From positions 1 to 64,000 of the forward strand of contig JAYFQV010000013.1 of NCBI GenBank assembly GCA_034926605.1: a stretch of DNA of 64,000 nucleotides, in the 5' to 3' direction. The translations under genes and the position numbers were made by a program. The notes under the pieces are model-generated. The model searched no databases. It worked only from the letters and a program-made list of their open reading frames with translations, and had not been told where the DNA came from. This stretch comes from CALXXL01 sp034926605 (GTDB lineage: Bacteria; Verrucomicrobiota; Lentisphaeria; Victivallales; Victivallaceae). How positions within the stretch are numbered: position 1 is the first letter of the stretch; each line of letters opens with the position of its first letter. Positions 27,952 through 36,765 of the stretch are shown here, in pieces.

Positions 27952-28706
27952 TTGCTATCTCCTTGGTTGGAAGATTCTTCCGTTTGACATTCATCAATTG
28001 CGTCACGCAGGATGGCGGCCAGTTTTCCGGCCTTTGCGCTCTCGAACTCCTCGGTATTGCCGATCAGGGTCAGCGCGGCGACCACCGAGCCGCGGTCTTC
28101 TCCGAACACCGGCATCGACATCGCGGCGATGTTCCAGCGGTTTTTCCGCAGGTTCAGCGCATACCCCTTGCTGCGAATCTCCCCGATGGCGCCATACAGC
28201 AACGACGGATCCAGTTTTTCCGGTATGTCCGCCGCGCACTCGTCCACCAGGGTTTCCAGCATCTCTTCCGATTCGGCGCACAGCAGCGCGGCCCCCACCG
28301 ACCCCTCGATCAGCGGGAAAGTCGAGCCCGACTGGCCGGTCAGCGCGATCGGCCCCGGCGGCTCCGCCCGGAACAGCGTCAGTTGCTCGTCGTCCCGCCG
28401 GATCGACAGTTTGCAGGCAATCCCGTATTTCGAGGAAATTCGCGACACCACACCTTTGGCGTGATCCAGCCTCGCCAGCTCCGAACGGAAATGGTTGAGC
28501 AGCGGCATCAGCCCTCCGGAAAGCGAATATTCGCCGGTTTCGTTTTTGCGTACCCAGTCGTGCTTGCGCAGCGTGCTCAAGATACGGTAGGTGGTGCTCA
28601 TGGCGATGTCGAGTTCCTTGCTCAACTCCGCCTGCGAGCTTTTTTTACGGGCCAACGCCCTCATAAGATGGACTGTCTTTTCTACGGCCGGGATCGTATT
28701 GTTCAT
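27948..28706 (-). CDS. IclR-family transcriptional regulator
   Basis: 252 residues. N-terminal winged helix-turn-helix (VEKTVHLMRALARKKSSQAEL...MSTTYRILSTLRKHDW, about residues 5-55) and a C-terminal IclR effector domain that senses small acids. First gene of the catabolic operon and probably its controller. Start chosen at 28706 because GGAG lies 9 nt upstream; an ATG at 28721 and a TTG at 28727 are also in frame. Two 11-bp direct repeats cover the transcription start (see 28707-28738). Confidence 0.88.
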   Translation of the reverse strand: MNNTIPAVEKTVHLMRALARKKSSQAELSKELDIAMSTTYRILSTLRKHDWVRKNETGEYSLSGGLMPLLNHFRSELARLDHAKGVVSRISSKYGIACKLSIRRDDEQLTLFRAEPPGPIALTGQSGSTFPLIEGSVGAALLCAESEEMLETLVDECAADIPEKLDPSLLYGAIGEIRSKGYALNLRKNRWNIAAMSMPVFGEDRGSVVAALTLIGNTEEFESAKAGKLAAILRDAIDECQTEESSNQGDSK

Positions 28707-28738
28707 ATCTGAACACTCCATTTTCAAATCTGAATACT
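28707..28738 (-). promoter_or_regulatory. Candidate IclR operator: two direct repeats 21 bp apart
   Basis: ATCTGAACACT at 28707-28717 and ATCTGAATACT at 28728-28738 (plus-strand reading), one mismatch, exactly 21 bp (two helical turns) apart. The upstream copy overlaps the predicted transcription start near 28734, so binding could block initiation or clearance. Confidence 0.5.
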
Positions 28739-28740
28739 AA

Positions 28741-28769
28741 AAGATACCCTGCCCCATGAAGTTTGTCAA
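28741..28769 (-). promoter_or_regulatory. Promoter of the IclR/sugar-acid operon
   Basis: Minus strand: -35 TTGACA (28764-28769), 17-bp spacer, -10 TATCTT (28741-28746); predicted leader about 28 nt. Confidence 0.65.
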
Positions 28770-28874
28770 ATGCGAAAATAAAAAAAAATGAAAAATGTTA
28801 AGAAGAAAAGAGTTTCAAACCAAACAAAAAGGGAGGCGCGTACGGCCCCCGGTTCAACGATGGTGATTTTGCGA

Positions 28875-29702
28875 TCAGCGGGACCGGTTGCCGACTTCCG
28901 CATCCATGCTGCCGGAGCGGAATCCGGCGAGATCCAGTGTAACATGACGAAACCCGAGCGCGGCAAGCCCGGCAACGATCTCGTCGCGATGCTCCAGCAG
29001 CACACCTTGGAATTCCGGCGATACCTCGATGCGGGCGATGCCGCCGTGAACGCGGAGCCGAAGGTCGGCGGTATCCGGCAGAATCCGGCGGATCAGCGCC
29101 TCACCCCTGCCCACCGCCATCAGCGCGTCCAGCGTAAGCGCGGTGCCGTATTCAAAGCGGGTGGCAAGACACGGCGTTGACGGCTTGGACGCGCATTTCA
29201 GCCCAAGAAGAGCGGCGATCTCCCGTATTTTCGCCTTGCCGATGCCAAGTTCGGCCAGCGGAGAAACCACTCCGAGTTCATGCAGCGCCCGCAACCCGGG
29301 GCGATAAGTGGAAAGGTCGTCGGCGTTGGTGCCGTCGGCCAGGGTTTCGACTCCATGCGAGTCGGCGAACGCCCGGAACTCGGCGAATATGCGTTTTTTG
29401 CAAATATAGCAGCGATCCGGTGGATTCTGCCGGATTTCCGGATGGACCAGCGGCATGAAGTTGAAATACTCGACCTTCACCCCGTATTCATCGGCATGAC
29501 GGGCAACGCTCTGCATCTCGTGCTCCGGCTGAAATACCGAGCGGGCGTTAAAAATCAGCAGCGGAAATTCCGTCTCGCGGCGCAAACCGGCCAGCACCGA
29601 CAACAGCAGAGAACTGTCCACTCCGCCGGAAAACGCCAGCGCCACCCCGCCGGCGCAACGCGCGGCGAGGAAACTCTCAAGCCTGCCCAGTTGCTCATCC
29701 AT
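28875..29702 (-). CDS. larE: LarE, sulfur transferase for the nickel-pincer cofactor
   Basis: 275 residues. ATP-dependent enzyme that turns the two carboxylates of pyridinium-3,5-biscarboxylate mononucleotide into thiocarboxylates. PP-loop SGGVDSS at about residues 25-31; RCYICKK; and STPCLATRF, whose Cys corresponds to the sacrificial sulfur donor of Lactiplantibacillus LarE. Start at 29702 overlaps the larC stop by 8 bp; an upstream in-frame codon (29732) would deepen the overlap without adding conserved sequence. Last gene of larBCE. Confidence 0.9.
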   Translation of the reverse strand: MDEQLGRLESFLAARCAGGVALAFSGGVDSSLLLSVLAGLRRETEFPLLIFNARSVFQPEHEMQSVARHADEYGVKVEYFNFMPLVHPEIRQNPPDRCYICKKRIFAEFRAFADSHGVETLADGTNADDLSTYRPGLRALHELGVVSPLAELGIGKAKIREIAALLGLKCASKPSTPCLATRFEYGTALTLDALMAVGRGEALIRRILPDTADLRLRVHGGIARIEVSPEFQGVLLEHRDEIVAGLAALGFRHVTLDLAGFRSGSMDAEVGNRSR

Positions 29703-30912
29703 GATTTTCACCGGCTTGACGCGCCAGTTCAAACACGGTTCGGAAATCGAGCCCGGAGGACGCGGCCGCCGCCTTCACGCTCTCATATTCAGGATAAAAG
29801 CGGACGATGCCGCCATAGGAACACTTCTTCAGCTTCACGATGCCGAACGGTAAAACCGCCTCCACGGTTTCGCGCTCCATGCAGGTGCGGGTCACCGGAT
29901 ACTTGCGAAGGCCGATGGTGGTGGTGGTGCGGAAAACCACCTCCTCCAACGCCGGAAGCAGCGCTTCGTCGGCGATTATCCGCAGCAGGCAGCCGGGGCG
30001 GTTCTTCTTCATGAAACACGGCACGAAGTGCACGTCGCGAGCGCCGGCTTTGAACAATTCCTCCATGGCAAGGCCAAGAGCCTCGCCGGTGGAATCGTCG
30101 ATATTGGCCTCCATCGTGAACAGCCGTCCGGAACCGGCGGCGGCGCCCAGCAACATTGCGCGCAGCATGTTCGGGCGGCCGAAATCGCGTTTGCCCAAGC
30201 CGATCCCCACCTTATCCACCGTGAAACTCTCGGGAAGAACCTTCGTGGTACGCAGTGCGGCCGCGATCGCGATGCCGGTGGGCGTCACCATTTCGCCGCG
30301 GGCGTCCGAAATCGTCAGCGGGATACCGAATCTCCGCGCGATGTTAAGCACCGCCGGAACCGGAACCGGCAGATCGCCGTGCTGACACCGGACAAACCCG
30401 GAGCCTTCCACCATGCCGGTGACCACGCAACCGGAAACGCCGAGGTCGTCCGCCAGCACCGCGGCGCCCACTATATCGGCGATCGAGTCGATGGCTCCCA
30501 CCTCGTGAAAGTGCACCTCGTCGGCATTGCAGCCGTGGGCCTCCGCCTCGGCCACGGCAACGATGTCGAATATCTTCTTGGCCAGTTCGCGGGCGGCGGC
30601 GGACATGTCGCCGCGGTCTATCACCTCGTAAACATCCGCGAGATTGCGGTGCTCATGGTCGTGATGATGATGATGGTCGTCGCCGTCATGCCCGTGATGA
30701 TAATGGCCTGCGCCGATCATAACTTCGAAATCGCAGCCGGCCACTCCGTATGACTTGCTGCGCGACACCTCGTAGCCGAAATTTTCCAGTTCGAGACTGG
30801 CGAGCGCCCGGTCCAGCTTTTCACGGCTCGCACCGAGATCGAGCAGCGCGGCCACGGTCATATCTCCGCTGATGCCGCACGCGCATTCCAGATAAAGTAC
30901 TTTGTCGGTCAT
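29695..30912 (-). CDS. larC: LarC, nickel insertase for the nickel-pincer cofactor
   Basis: 405 residues in one uninterrupted frame; some lactobacilli make LarC by a programmed frameshift, which is not needed here. N-terminal YLECACGISGDMTVAALLDLG, a His-rich loop (about residues 69-89, with runs of His and Asp) likely to hold nickel, EVGAIDSIADIVGAA, and a C-terminal nucleotide-binding domain with ANIDDSTGEALG. Uses CTP to put nickel into the pincer cofactor. Start overlaps the larB stop (ATGA). Confidence 0.92.
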   Translation of the reverse strand: MTDKVLYLECACGISGDMTVAALLDLGASREKLDRALASLELENFGYEVSRSKSYGVAGCDFEVMIGAGHYHHGHDGDDHHHHHDHEHRNLADVYEVIDRGDMSAAARELAKKIFDIVAVAEAEAHGCNADEVHFHEVGAIDSIADIVGAAVLADDLGVSGCVVTGMVEGSGFVRCQHGDLPVPVPAVLNIARRFGIPLTISDARGEMVTPTGIAIAAALRTTKVLPESFTVDKVGIGLGKRDFGRPNMLRAMLLGAAAGSGRLFTMEANIDDSTGEALGLAMEELFKAGARDVHFVPCFMKKNRPGCLLRIIADEALLPALEEVVFRTTTTIGLRKYPVTRTCMERETVEAVLPFGIVKLKKCSYGGIVRFYPEYESVKAAAASSGLDFRTVFELARQAGENHG

Positions 30913-31601
30913 TTGCTTCTCCTTTCCGCCATGCGGATCATCCGACAGGCGAGGATGCCGGCCCCGAATCCGTTATCTATATTTACCACCGAAACACCTT
31001 CGGCGCAGGAATTCATCATCGTCAGCAGCGGGGCGATGCCTTCGAACGAGGCTCCGTATCCCACCGAGGTCGGCACCGCCACCACCGGAGCTTCAACCAG
31101 ACCGGCGATCACTCCGGCCAGCGCGCCCTCCATTCCGGCCACCGCCACCACCGCGTCCGCCCGGCGTATATCTTCCAGCCTGGCGAACAGCCGATGGATG
31201 CCGGCCACCCCCACATCGAAATGGCGCTCCACCCTAACTCCGAAAAACTCGGCGGTGCGGGCAGCCTCCTCCGCCACCGGGATGTCCGCAGTGCCGCCGG
31301 TGCATACCGCCACCAATCCGGACGCCGGCGCAACGGACTCCGTGCCCGCGGCGGTGACCACCTTTGAAACCGGGTCGTATTCGGCCGTGAAGCCGTTATC
31401 AACCAGAAAGTCGAACTGTTCGGCCGAACACTTGGTTCCCAGCGCCGGAACTCCGGCCCGCCGGAACTCAAGAAAGATATTCAAAAGCTGCTCCGCGGTC
31501 TTGCCGGGGCAGTAGACCGCCTCCGCGGTACCGGTGCGCGCGGCGCGGCGCAGGTCGAGCTTGGCGAAGCCGATGTCCTTGAAATCGTCTATTTCGCGCA
31601 T
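30909..31601 (-). CDS. larB: LarB, carboxylase/hydrolase for the nickel-pincer cofactor
   Basis: 230 residues from the ATG at 31601, preceded by GGAG. First step of the pathway: carboxylates nicotinate adenine dinucleotide and releases AMP. The C-terminal half carries the PurE/NCAIR-mutase-like pattern VAVCTGGTADIPVAEEAARTAEFFG, DAVVAVAGMEGALAGVIAGL and PTSVGYGASFEG. The N-terminal half includes YCPGKTAEQLLNIF. The frame is open further upstream, but that would pass through the promoter. First gene of larBCE. Confidence 0.92.
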   Translation of the reverse strand: MREIDDFKDIGFAKLDLRRAARTGTAEAVYCPGKTAEQLLNIFLEFRRAGVPALGTKCSAEQFDFLVDNGFTAEYDPVSKVVTAAGTESVAPASGLVAVCTGGTADIPVAEEAARTAEFFGVRVERHFDVGVAGIHRLFARLEDIRRADAVVAVAGMEGALAGVIAGLVEAPVVAVPTSVGYGASFEGIAPLLTMMNSCAEGVSVVNIDNGFGAGILACRMIRMAERRSK

Positions 31602-31629
31602 CGCAATTTCTCCATAGGATTTTTGAATA

Positions 31630-31658
31630 AAATTACCTCCCCATCCCCGCCGTTTCAA
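31630..31658 (-). promoter_or_regulatory. larBCE promoter
   Basis: Minus strand: -35 TTGAAA (31653-31658), 17-bp spacer, -10 TAATTT (31630-31635). Leader of about 22 nt with a Shine-Dalgarno. Confidence 0.55.
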
Positions 31659-31723
31659 GCTCCGCCCGAACATATTTTTCAATTTTTCTCTTCCGGTCCG
31701 GAAAAACGTTGCCGATTTCGCTT

Positions 31724-31752
31724 TTGCAATCGGCGGGTTGGCGGGCTATATT
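31724..31752 (+). promoter_or_regulatory. Promoter of the nickel transporter operon
   Basis: -35 TTGCAA (31724-31729), 17-bp spacer, -10 TATATT (31747-31752). About 45 nt of leader. The 71 bp between this and the divergent lar promoter show no clear inverted repeat for a nickel regulator. Confidence 0.65.
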
Positions 31753-31803
31753 ATCGACAGCAAACAAGAACAGCCGGAAAAAACGGCGGGGAGGAGATTT
31801 TTC

Positions 31804-32799
31804 ATGCATATGGCCGATGCTTTGCTGTCGCCCGTCACCGGAGTGGTGATGCTGGCCGTGGCCGGGGGGCTGACCGCCCATTCGGTACGCGCCGTCCGAA
31901 AGGATTTCAACGAGCGCCGCATTCCGCTTATGGGGGTGGCCGGAGCCTTTGTTTTCGCGGCCCAGATGGTAAATTTTTCGATACCGGGAACCGGCTCCAG
32001 CGGTCACATTGCGGGCGCGGTGCTGCTGGCCGCGCTGCTCGGCCCCGCCCCCGCGTTCCTGACCATGGCCTGCGTGCTGCTGGTGCAGGCGCTGTTCTTC
32101 GCCGACGGCGGACTGCTGGCTTTCGGGTGCAATCTGGTGAACCTGGGATTTTTCGGCTGCTTCATCGCCTACCCTTATATTTTCCGCCCGCTCGCCGGAA
32201 ACGATTCGAAACCGGGCAGGATCATGGCGGCCGCCTGCGTCGCCAGCATAGTTTCGCTTGAGCTTGGCGCACTGGGCGTGACGCTGGAAACTCTGATTTC
32301 CGGCATCACCAAACTGCCGTTCGCCGCGTTCGCCACCGCGATGCTGCCGATCCATCTGGCGATCGGGCTGGGCGAAGGTCTGGCCACCGGAGCGGTGCTG
32401 CTGTTCGTGCGCAAAAACCTTCCCGACCTCGAAGCGGCAAGGCTTGAAGACAAACCGCGTTCGATTTCAAAGCTGTGCTGGCGGTTCGGGCTGGCCGCGC
32501 TGCTGATCGGCGGCGGATTGTCGCTGCTGGCTTCGCAAAGCCCGGACGGTCTGGAATGGTCGATGGAACGGATCACCGGTTCGGCCGAACTGGAAAGTTC
32601 CGGCGCCGTTCACACATTTTTCACCAGAGTCGCCGATTTCTTCGCGGTGCTGCCCGACTATCAGCTGAAAGGGCAGGACTCCGTCTGGAGCTCCTCGTTC
32701 GCCGGAATCGCCGGCACCGCGTTCTGCGGGCTGATGCTCGCGCTGATCGCTTACGCGGTGTGCTTCCATCGCCGTAAAAAGGAGACGACGGGGCTTTGA
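31804..32799 (+). CDS. nikM: Nickel ECF transporter substrate-binding membrane subunit NikM/CbiM, with NikN-like tail
   Basis: 331 residues, from the ATG at 31804 with GGAGG upstream. The N-terminus MHMADALLSPVTG matches CbiM/NikM, where the free amino group and His2 bind the metal; this fixes the start against an earlier in-frame codon at 31738. About seven membrane helices. A C-terminal extension with a helix, a periplasmic loop and another helix (from about residue 235) looks like a fused NikN/CbiN part. The larBCE neighbours favour nickel over cobalt, an inference. Confidence 0.88.
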   Translation: MHMADALLSPVTGVVMLAVAGGLTAHSVRAVRKDFNERRIPLMGVAGAFVFAAQMVNFSIPGTGSSGHIAGAVLLAALLGPAPAFLTMACVLLVQALFFADGGLLAFGCNLVNLGFFGCFIAYPYIFRPLAGNDSKPGRIMAAACVASIVSLELGALGVTLETLISGITKLPFAAFATAMLPIHLAIGLGEGLATGAVLLFVRKNLPDLEAARLEDKPRSISKLCWRFGLAALLIGGGLSLLASQSPDGLEWSMERITGSAELESSGAVHTFFTRVADFFAVLPDYQLKGQDSVWSSSFAGIAGTAFCGLMLALIAYAVCFHRRKKETTGL

Positions 32800-33563
32800 A
32801 CCGGGAGATAAACCGTTCACTTTCTTTGCTGAGGCTGCTGCCGCTGGCCGCCGAAGGCGCCGTTGTGCACCCGGCGCCGTTGCCGAAGGTGGTGTTCGTG
32901 CTGTCCTATCTGGTGCTTATCGTGTCGTTCGGCCGCTACGACTGGCCGGGCGCCATGCTGTTCGCACCGTTCCCGTTTCTGGCGGCCGCCGTCGAGGGCG
33001 TCCGGCTGCGCCCGCTGCTGCTGCGCACACTGGCGGCACTGCCGTTCGTATGCTGCGCCGGGCTGGCAAACTGCTTTTTCGACCGCGCCGGGCTGGAAAT
33101 CCTGCCCAGGCTGTCTCTGCCGGGCGGCGTGGTTTCGCTGGTGGTGCTGACCGCCAAGACCGTCGGATCGGTAGGCATGGTTCTACTGCTGACGTCCACC
33201 ACCGCGGCCACCGAACTGGCCGGAGCGCTGACGGCGCTGCGAGTGCCGTGCCTGCTGGTGCTCCAGCTTCAGCTCATGCTGCGTTATCTGCCGCTGCTGA
33301 TCGAAGAGGCCGGCAACTCGGCCACCGCCTATTTTCTGCGCAATCCCGGCCGCCGGACGATCCAGGTGCGCGACTGGGGCAAATTCGCCGGGCGGCTGTT
33401 CACACGCGCCTTCGAACGGTCGGAAGCCATCTATCGTTCGATGCAGTGCCGACTGTTCGACGCCCGCGCCCCCCTCGCCGCCGCACGGCGGGCCGGAGCC
33501 GCCCAGTGGGCCGGAGCCGCCGTTCTGATTGCCATATTCGGCATCCTGAGGTATATGCTGTGA
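32796..33563 (+). CDS. ECF transporter T component NikQ/CbiQ
   Basis: 255 residues of mainly membrane helices with the coupling-helix motifs of ECF-T proteins in the C-terminal third (AFERSEAIYRSMQCRLF, the first Ala-Arg-Gly-like box). Couples the ATPase to the substrate subunit. Starts with TTG at 32796, overlapping the preceding stop (TTGA), with GGAG about 12 nt upstream. An internal start is possible, but coupling supports TTG. Confidence 0.85.
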   Translation: MNREINRSLSLLRLLPLAAEGAVVHPAPLPKVVFVLSYLVLIVSFGRYDWPGAMLFAPFPFLAAAVEGVRLRPLLLRTLAALPFVCCAGLANCFFDRAGLEILPRLSLPGGVVSLVVLTAKTVGSVGMVLLLTSTTAATELAGALTALRVPCLLVLQLQLMLRYLPLLIEEAGNSATAYFLRNPGRRTIQVRDWGKFAGRLFTRAFERSEAIYRSMQCRLFDARAPLAAARRAGAAQWAGAAVLIAIFGILRYML

Positions 33564-34267
33564 AAATAGAATTTCAGGAAGTTTCGGTAGTCCGTTCCGG
33601 CGGCGTAACCGCGCTTGACCGTGTCAGCTGCGTGATCGAAGGCGGCGCGGAAGCCTCAACCGCCGTACTGGGCGCAAACGGCGCCGGGAAATCCACTTTT
33701 CTTGAGGCGGTGCTCGGACTCTGCCCGCCGACTTCCGGCAATATTCTGGTGGACGGTCTTACCGCAGGCAGGCACCACACCGGAACTATCCGGCGGCGGA
33801 TCGGCATGGTGTTCCAGAACGCGGACGACCAGCTGTTTTCACAGACCGTAGCGGAAGACACGGCGTTCGGCCCGCACAATCTCGGGCTGCCCCCGGAAGA
33901 GGTGGATACGCGGGTGACCGCCGCGCTGCGGGAACTCGGCATATCCCATCTCGCCGGACGCGACGTGAACAAGCTTTCCGGCGGAGAAAAGCGCCGGGCC
34001 GCTCTGGCCGGGGTGCTGGCCATGCACCCGGAGGCGCTGTTCCTCGACGAACCCACCAGTATGCTCGACCCGCGCGGAGCGCGCGAGCTTGCCGCGCTGC
34101 TGAATTCGCTTCCGAACCTCAAAGTCGTGGCCACTCATGATCTGCCGTTCGCCCGCGCCACCTGCCGTCAATGCGTAATACTGGCGGACGGTGCGGTACG
34201 GGCGAGAGGAACCACGGCCGAACTGCTGGCCCGGCATGACCTGCTGCGCGAATGCGGGCTTGAGTAA
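33560..34267 (+). CDS. ECF transporter ATP-binding protein NikO/CbiO
   Basis: 235 residues. Walker A GANGAGKST, Q-loop VFQNADDQLFSQTV (typical of CbiO/ECF ATPases), signature LSGGEKRRAALAGVLA, Walker B ALFLDEP and switch His in VATHD. Starts with GTG at 33560, overlapping the nikQ stop by 3 bp. The frame is open upstream to 33050 as a shadow of nikQ. Only one ATPase is present, so it should form a homodimer. Ends 11 bp before a convergent gene. Confidence 0.92.
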   Translation: MKIEFQEVSVVRSGGVTALDRVSCVIEGGAEASTAVLGANGAGKSTFLEAVLGLCPPTSGNILVDGLTAGRHHTGTIRRRIGMVFQNADDQLFSQTVAEDTAFGPHNLGLPPEEVDTRVTAALRELGISHLAGRDVNKLSGGEKRRAALAGVLAMHPEALFLDEPTSMLDPRGARELAALLNSLPNLKVVATHDLPFARATCRQCVILADGAVRARGTTAELLARHDLLRECGLE

Positions 34268-34278
34268 AATACTTCCTT

Positions 34279-34863
34279 CTATTCGAAAAGCTCACTCCAA
34301 TTCCGCCCGTTCTGCAGCAGATTCAGCGACACTATGCTGAATTTCACGGTATATTCGGCAACATCGGCGGCGCTCATGCCGTTTTCCGCCGCCAGAGTCA
34401 TCATATCCTCGGCATTGAAGATTTCCGGAAGCTCGACCCGGGATTTGCCTGCCGCCGCGCATGCGGCGTCCACCAGATCCCAAAAGTTGTTCCTGATCGC
34501 CTCAAACCTCGCCACCGCCGCCTGTATCTCTCCGGCGGATTTCGGGAACGCCGCCCGAACCGCGTACTGGTGGGCGGTGAAAGTGCCCTTGAGCTGCTGT
34601 TCCAGCTGTACCGCCGCCGGGCCGTAGAAATGCCGCCGCAGATCGGCGTAACCGGCGATCGCGCAGACGGCGTAGTCGGTCATATTCTGGCCGGTGTACG
34701 CGCACGGCACCTCGAAGCAGCGGAAAACGCCGCCGACGGCGCGCACGAACGCCGGAAATATCAGCATAGCCCCTTCGCGGCGAATGACGGGTTCGGAATC
34801 GCTCACGGTTTCGGTAAGAAAATCGGTCTGCAGATTTGCGGGGATGTCGGTATGTTCAATCAT
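34279..34863 (-). CDS. Unrecognised protein downstream of the fibre-like gene
   Basis: 194 residues, no signal peptide or membrane segment. Helical, with a Cys-containing N-terminal third (FRCFEVPCAYTG) and a C-terminal about 90 residues that read as amphipathic helices. Not recognised. It follows the lectin-like fibre gene by 12 bp with a good AAGGAG Shine-Dalgarno, so it is likely a partner: a chaperone or a small structural protein are possibilities, unproven. Confidence 0.7.
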   Translation of the reverse strand: MIEHTDIPANLQTDFLTETVSDSEPVIRREGAMLIFPAFVRAVGGVFRCFEVPCAYTGQNMTDYAVCAIAGYADLRRHFYGPAAVQLEQQLKGTFTAHQYAVRAAFPKSAGEIQAAVARFEAIRNNFWDLVDAACAAAGKSRVELPEIFNAEDMMTLAAENGMSAADVAEYTVKFSIVSLNLLQNGRNWSELFE

Positions 34864-34875
34864 TTTCCTGTCTCC

Positions 34876-36690
34876 TTAACATGCGGTTCTGCCGCCGGTG
34901 CCGGTGGCGGTTATCGACAGCATGCCCTGGATGTTCACGCAGAACGGCCCGCCGCTGACGCTCTGGGTCTTGCCGCCGCCGCGCATCATCCGGTGCGGGT
35001 TGGCGTCATAATAGTAATAGTAATCGCACAGCCCGGAGGTGCTGCTCCCGGCGGCGGCCAGCGGCAGCATGGACGGAACCGCCCACGAGCTCATCCAGCC
35101 GGTCGACGGCCAGGCGTGGGCGATTTTGGCGTGGGTGGCGGCATAGTTGGTATCGGAATAGAGCGCCGGGTCGAACGTCCGGTAGAAACCGTCCGGCACC
35201 ATGACGAATCCGTCGGCAAACTGCCACAGCGCGCCGTAGGGGTCCTGAATGCCGCGGTAGACGCACTGCACCACCTTGGCGGCGTCCGCGGTGCCGGCCT
35301 GCCAGGGAACGATGGCGTCGGTGACGGGATCGGCCGGAATATGCCCGGAGCCATTGCCGAAGTTGGCGCGGCCGTTGAGCCGGACGTGCGCATAGCCGGC
35401 GGCCGAATCGGCGTTGGTGAAGCCCGGCGAAAAGGCGCTCTGCAGATCGAATGTTCCGTACTCCACCGCCATCATCAGGGCTAGAAACTCGTAGAACGCC
35501 TCGTTGGCGGTGCGCCCCCCGGCCGCGTTGGCGGCGGTGCGCATGGTTGGCAGGTCCATGTTCGCAACCGGCTTGGCGCCCGCGATGCTGCGCAGGCGGC
35601 ACCCGGCCGAATAGACCGCCGGGGCGGCCGTCGATTCGACCGTGGTCAGCGCCGCTCCGGAAGCGTCGCACAGCGCGGCCGGGAACGCGCCCATGAACTG
35701 TTCGCGGACGGTGGCGCCGCCGGGGCCGACCTTGAACCAGTCGAACGGGGCGCTGTTGGCGAACTGCCGGTCGGAAACCAGATGCACCCGGTGCAGATGG
35801 CCGGAAGCGTCGGTGTACTGGTCGGTGCGGCGGTAGACCACCGGCACCTGGACCATCACATCGCCGTCCGCGCCGGTGAGCACCGCGGCGGCGCCGTCGG
35901 CGCGGCGGGTCGAATCCTGCGGGTGCAGATAATACTTGACATGGCGCGCGGCAAGATCGTCCACCACGCAGCGGCGCCAGTTGTGCGCGGGCATCTGGGT
36001 GAAGCCCGGCACCGCCAGATAGCTGTAGCCGGACACCAGCACCACCCGGGTGCAGGCGGTGGCGGCGGTGGCAACGGCGGTATCGTGATCGATGCCGTAT
36101 ACGCAGGCGTCCACGATCGCGGCGGCGGCGGCGGCAGCGCGGTCGGCGGCCTGTACGGCCAGGGTTGCCGCGCTGCTCGCGGCGGATTCACTTGATTTTG
36201 CGCCGATTGCCGAAGCCCCCGCGGCGGCGGCGGATTCAGCGGCGGAACCGGCGGAACCGGCGGCCGACGCCGCGACGCCGTCGAGATGGTTGCGGCACTC
36301 CTGCGGAAACATGTTGACCAGCGCGGCGAGATTTATGGACAGCGGCGGAACATCCAGCTCGAAATCGATCGATTCACAGGCAAACCCCGGCTCGTCTCCG
36401 GCGGGGTCTCCCACGTTCAAAACTCCGTTGACGGTTTTGCGATAGTCCGCGCCGTCGATCACCAGCTGCGTCCGGTGCTCCCCCGTCTCCAGTTCCGTGG
36501 TAATCGCGGGAGCAAGCCGGAACAGAACCCTGCGGCCGTCGGCCGAAGGTTCACCGGCAAAACTGCGTTCGCCGATCTTCAATGAAAACTGGTAGTCGCC
36601 GGTTTTCACCAGTTCACCGCTTGCGCGCACCGCCAGCGCAACTTCCAGCGAATCGCCTTTAAATACTGCTATCGCAAATCCTTTTGCCAT
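34876..36690 (-). CDS. Phage-fibre-like protein with C-type-lectin/DGR-target-like C-terminus
   Basis: 604 residues from the ATG at 36690 (AAGGA 9 nt upstream). The N-terminal about 120 residues are beta-rich; residues about 135-195 are an Ala/Ser-rich helical linker with irregular repeats, as in tail fibres. From about 400 the sequence has CVYRGIQDPYGALWQF and it ends with MRGGG and GGPFCVNIQG, the pattern that closes formylglycine-generating/C-type-lectin domains used as variable proteins by diversity-generating retroelements. A run of Tyr codons (YYYYYD) sits where a variable region would be. No reverse transcriptase or template repeat was found in the window. No signal peptide. Confidence 0.7.
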   Translation of the reverse strand: MAKGFAIAVFKGDSLEVALAVRASGELVKTGDYQFSLKIGERSFAGEPSADGRRVLFRLAPAITTELETGEHRTQLVIDGADYRKTVNGVLNVGDPAGDEPGFACESIDFELDVPPLSINLAALVNMFPQECRNHLDGVAASAAGSAGSAAESAAAAGASAIGAKSSESAASSAATLAVQAADRAAAAAAAIVDACVYGIDHDTAVATAATACTRVVLVSGYSYLAVPGFTQMPAHNWRRCVVDDLAARHVKYYLHPQDSTRRADGAAAVLTGADGDVMVQVPVVYRRTDQYTDASGHLHRVHLVSDRQFANSAPFDWFKVGPGGATVREQFMGAFPAALCDASGAALTTVESTAAPAVYSAGCRLRSIAGAKPVANMDLPTMRTAANAAGGRTANEAFYEFLALMMAVEYGTFDLQSAFSPGFTNADSAAGYAHVRLNGRANFGNGSGHIPADPVTDAIVPWQAGTADAAKVVQCVYRGIQDPYGALWQFADGFVMVPDGFYRTFDPALYSDTNYAATHAKIAHAWPSTGWMSSWAVPSMLPLAAAGSSTSGLCDYYYYYDANPHRMMRGGGKTQSVSGGPFCVNIQGMLSITATGTGGRTAC

Positions 36691-36765
36691 TCCGATGATC
36701 CTTTCAAGTTGGTATGAGCAAAAGGATTCTGTCAACCGGTTGACTCCGCCGACAAGCAATAAAAA

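Noticed and set aside
31659..31723. NikR operator or cobalamin riboswitch between larB and nikM
   Set aside because: No clear dyad or riboswitch core could be traced by eye; only promoters are supported.
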